From assembly GCF_050753365.1 (NCBI RefSeq), contig NZ_JBLZFY010000009.1, positions 10,270 through 74,269 of the forward strand: 64,000 nucleotides of DNA, in the 5' to 3' direction. The translations under genes were made by a program, and so were the position numbers. Of this stretch, positions 63,349 through 64,000 are shown one piece after another. Position 1 is the first letter of the stretch. Each line of letters starts with the position of its first letter. This DNA is from Geminocystis sp050753365 (GTDB lineage Bacteria > Cyanobacteriota > Cyanobacteriia > Cyanobacteriales > Cyanobacteriaceae). The notes beneath the pieces were generated by a model. It was not told where the DNA came from. It did not search any database and saw only the letters and a program-made list of their open reading frames with translations.

Positions 63349-63930
63349 GTGAACTTAGAAAATATTTCCCTTCTTCAAATTTTAGCTATCCTATCCGCAT
63401 CCGCTGCCGGAGGCATGAGAATCGGTTTACCTTTATTGATTGTTGGTATTGCCCGTTTAGATCAATTATGGAGTAATGTACCCTTTTTATCAAATATTAA
63501 TCCTCAAATTATTGTCGGTATTTTAACCAGTTGGACATTATTTGAATTATTAGGCACAAAAAAACTGATAGGATTAAGAATTGTACAAATTGTACAACTT
63601 TTATTTAGCCCTTTTGTGGGTGCATTTATGGCGATTGCCGTTGCCGCTTTAATTGAGGTAAAAATAACCCCATTATGGTTGTTAGGATTAACGGGAGGGT
63701 TATTAGCATTAGTTTTAAAATTAGTCTTAGTAGGTTGGTTTTTTCGATGGGGAAAAATGCCCGTTATTATTATAATTTTAGAAGATTTATTATCAGGAAT
63801 TTTAGTCGTTTTTGCCTTAAAAGCCCCTGAAAATGGCGGTTTAATTGCCATGATTTTATTGTGGTTAGCTTTGCGTAGTTCTAATGAATGGAAACATAGA
63901 TTCAAGATTCAAAAAGCAGAAAAAAATTAA
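63349..63930 (+). CDS. DUF4126 membrane protein
   Basis: A 193-residue protein read from a GTG start at 63349. About five hydrophobic segments are visible, for example ILSASAAGGMRIGLPLLIVG, VGAFMAIAVAALIEV and GLLALVLKLVLVGWFF. The first segment has the DUF4126 pattern (SAxAGxRxxLPLL). Function unknown. Divergent from pdxA. Confidence 0.8.
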   Translation: MNLENISLLQILAILSASAAGGMRIGLPLLIVGIARLDQLWSNVPFLSNINPQIIVGILTSWTLFELLGTKKLIGLRIVQIVQLLFSPFVGAFMAIAVAALIEVKITPLWLLGLTGGLLALVLKLVLVGWFFRWGKMPVIIIILEDLLSGILVVFALKAPENGGLIAMILLWLALRSSNEWKHRFKIQKAEKN

Positions 63931-64000
63931 GAATTAAGAATTAAGAATTAAGAATGGTTTTCAATTATTTTCTTCCCCCTCTTCCCCCTCTTCCCCCTCT
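63931..64000. repeat. tandem short repeats at window end
   Basis: Three GAATTAA units directly after the DUF4126 stop, then a CTTCCCCC octamer tract running off the window edge. Confidence 0.85.

Noticed and set aside
63504..63905. Minus-strand frame opposite the DUF4126 gene
   Set aside because: Asn/Lys/Pro-rich shadow with no family likeness; the plus-strand membrane protein is convincing.

Overview
The window looks like the chromosome of a low-GC unicellular cyanobacterium of the Geminocystis/Cyanobacterium type. Evidence: cyanobacterial-type Hfq next to dapF, a CPP1-like protein, DUF1825, DUF2997, DUF4346 and XisI family proteins, a CbbY phosphatase, MenB of the cyanobacterial phylloquinone pathway, and the palindrome CGATCG (core of the cyanobacterial HIP1 site) in almost every gene. 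Intergenic DNA is full of tandem heptanucleotides and small dispersed palindromes. Genus is inference; no rRNA, tRNA or CRISPR array was seen.

Layout. 1-2.7 kb: a toxin-antitoxin cluster (3' end of a HigA-type antitoxin, a Phd/VapC pair, a second antitoxin/PIN pair) around a DUF2997 protein and a GrpE-like protein, followed by a short Hsp70 (2.7-4.3 kb). 4.6-10.3 kb: a propeller plus transglutaminase protein, a pentapeptide-repeat protein, a large secreted repeat protein of unknown type and an RTX calcium-binding protein. 10.4-26 kb: mostly housekeeping (CbbY, panD, frr-pyrH, menB, pyrD, an LptF/LptG-type permease, cbiT, hpnB, TAXI binding protein, DUF3011 secreted protein, glutamine amidotransferase, dgkA), broken by repeats and a TA-flanked miniature element. 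26-29 kb: remnants of a toxin-antitoxin pair and of another gene. 28.8-37 kb: DUF1825, hfq, dapF, a Wza-like and a Wzc-like exopolysaccharide pair, speA and a response regulator. 37.5-47.3 kb: CPP1-like protein, aldo/keto reductase, a 1200-residue double glycosyltransferase, a phosphohexomutase, DUF2237, a beta-lactamase-like hydrolase and a TIGR04282 glycosyltransferase.

47.4-61.2 kb is the most interesting part. Seven genes run on the minus strand: a vWA protein (TerY-like), a PP2C phosphatase and an atypical Ser/Thr kinase with a zinc ribbon, then an SF1 Upf1-like helicase, a winged-helix protein ending in a HEPN-like Rx4H motif, a long coiled-coil protein with a McrB-like AAA ATPase, and a protein with a C-terminal multi-cysteine zinc-ribbon region. 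The vWA/PP2C/kinase triad is known from Ter-type stress systems. Here it is coupled to a nucleic-acid-processing operon that looks like a candidate defence or stress-response system with a possible RNase effector. A 187-bp miniature element with perfect 12-bp inverted repeats and an 8-bp target duplication has inserted between the two halves. The window ends with scpA, pdxA (whose last codons are made of tandem heptamers) and a DUF4126 membrane protein.
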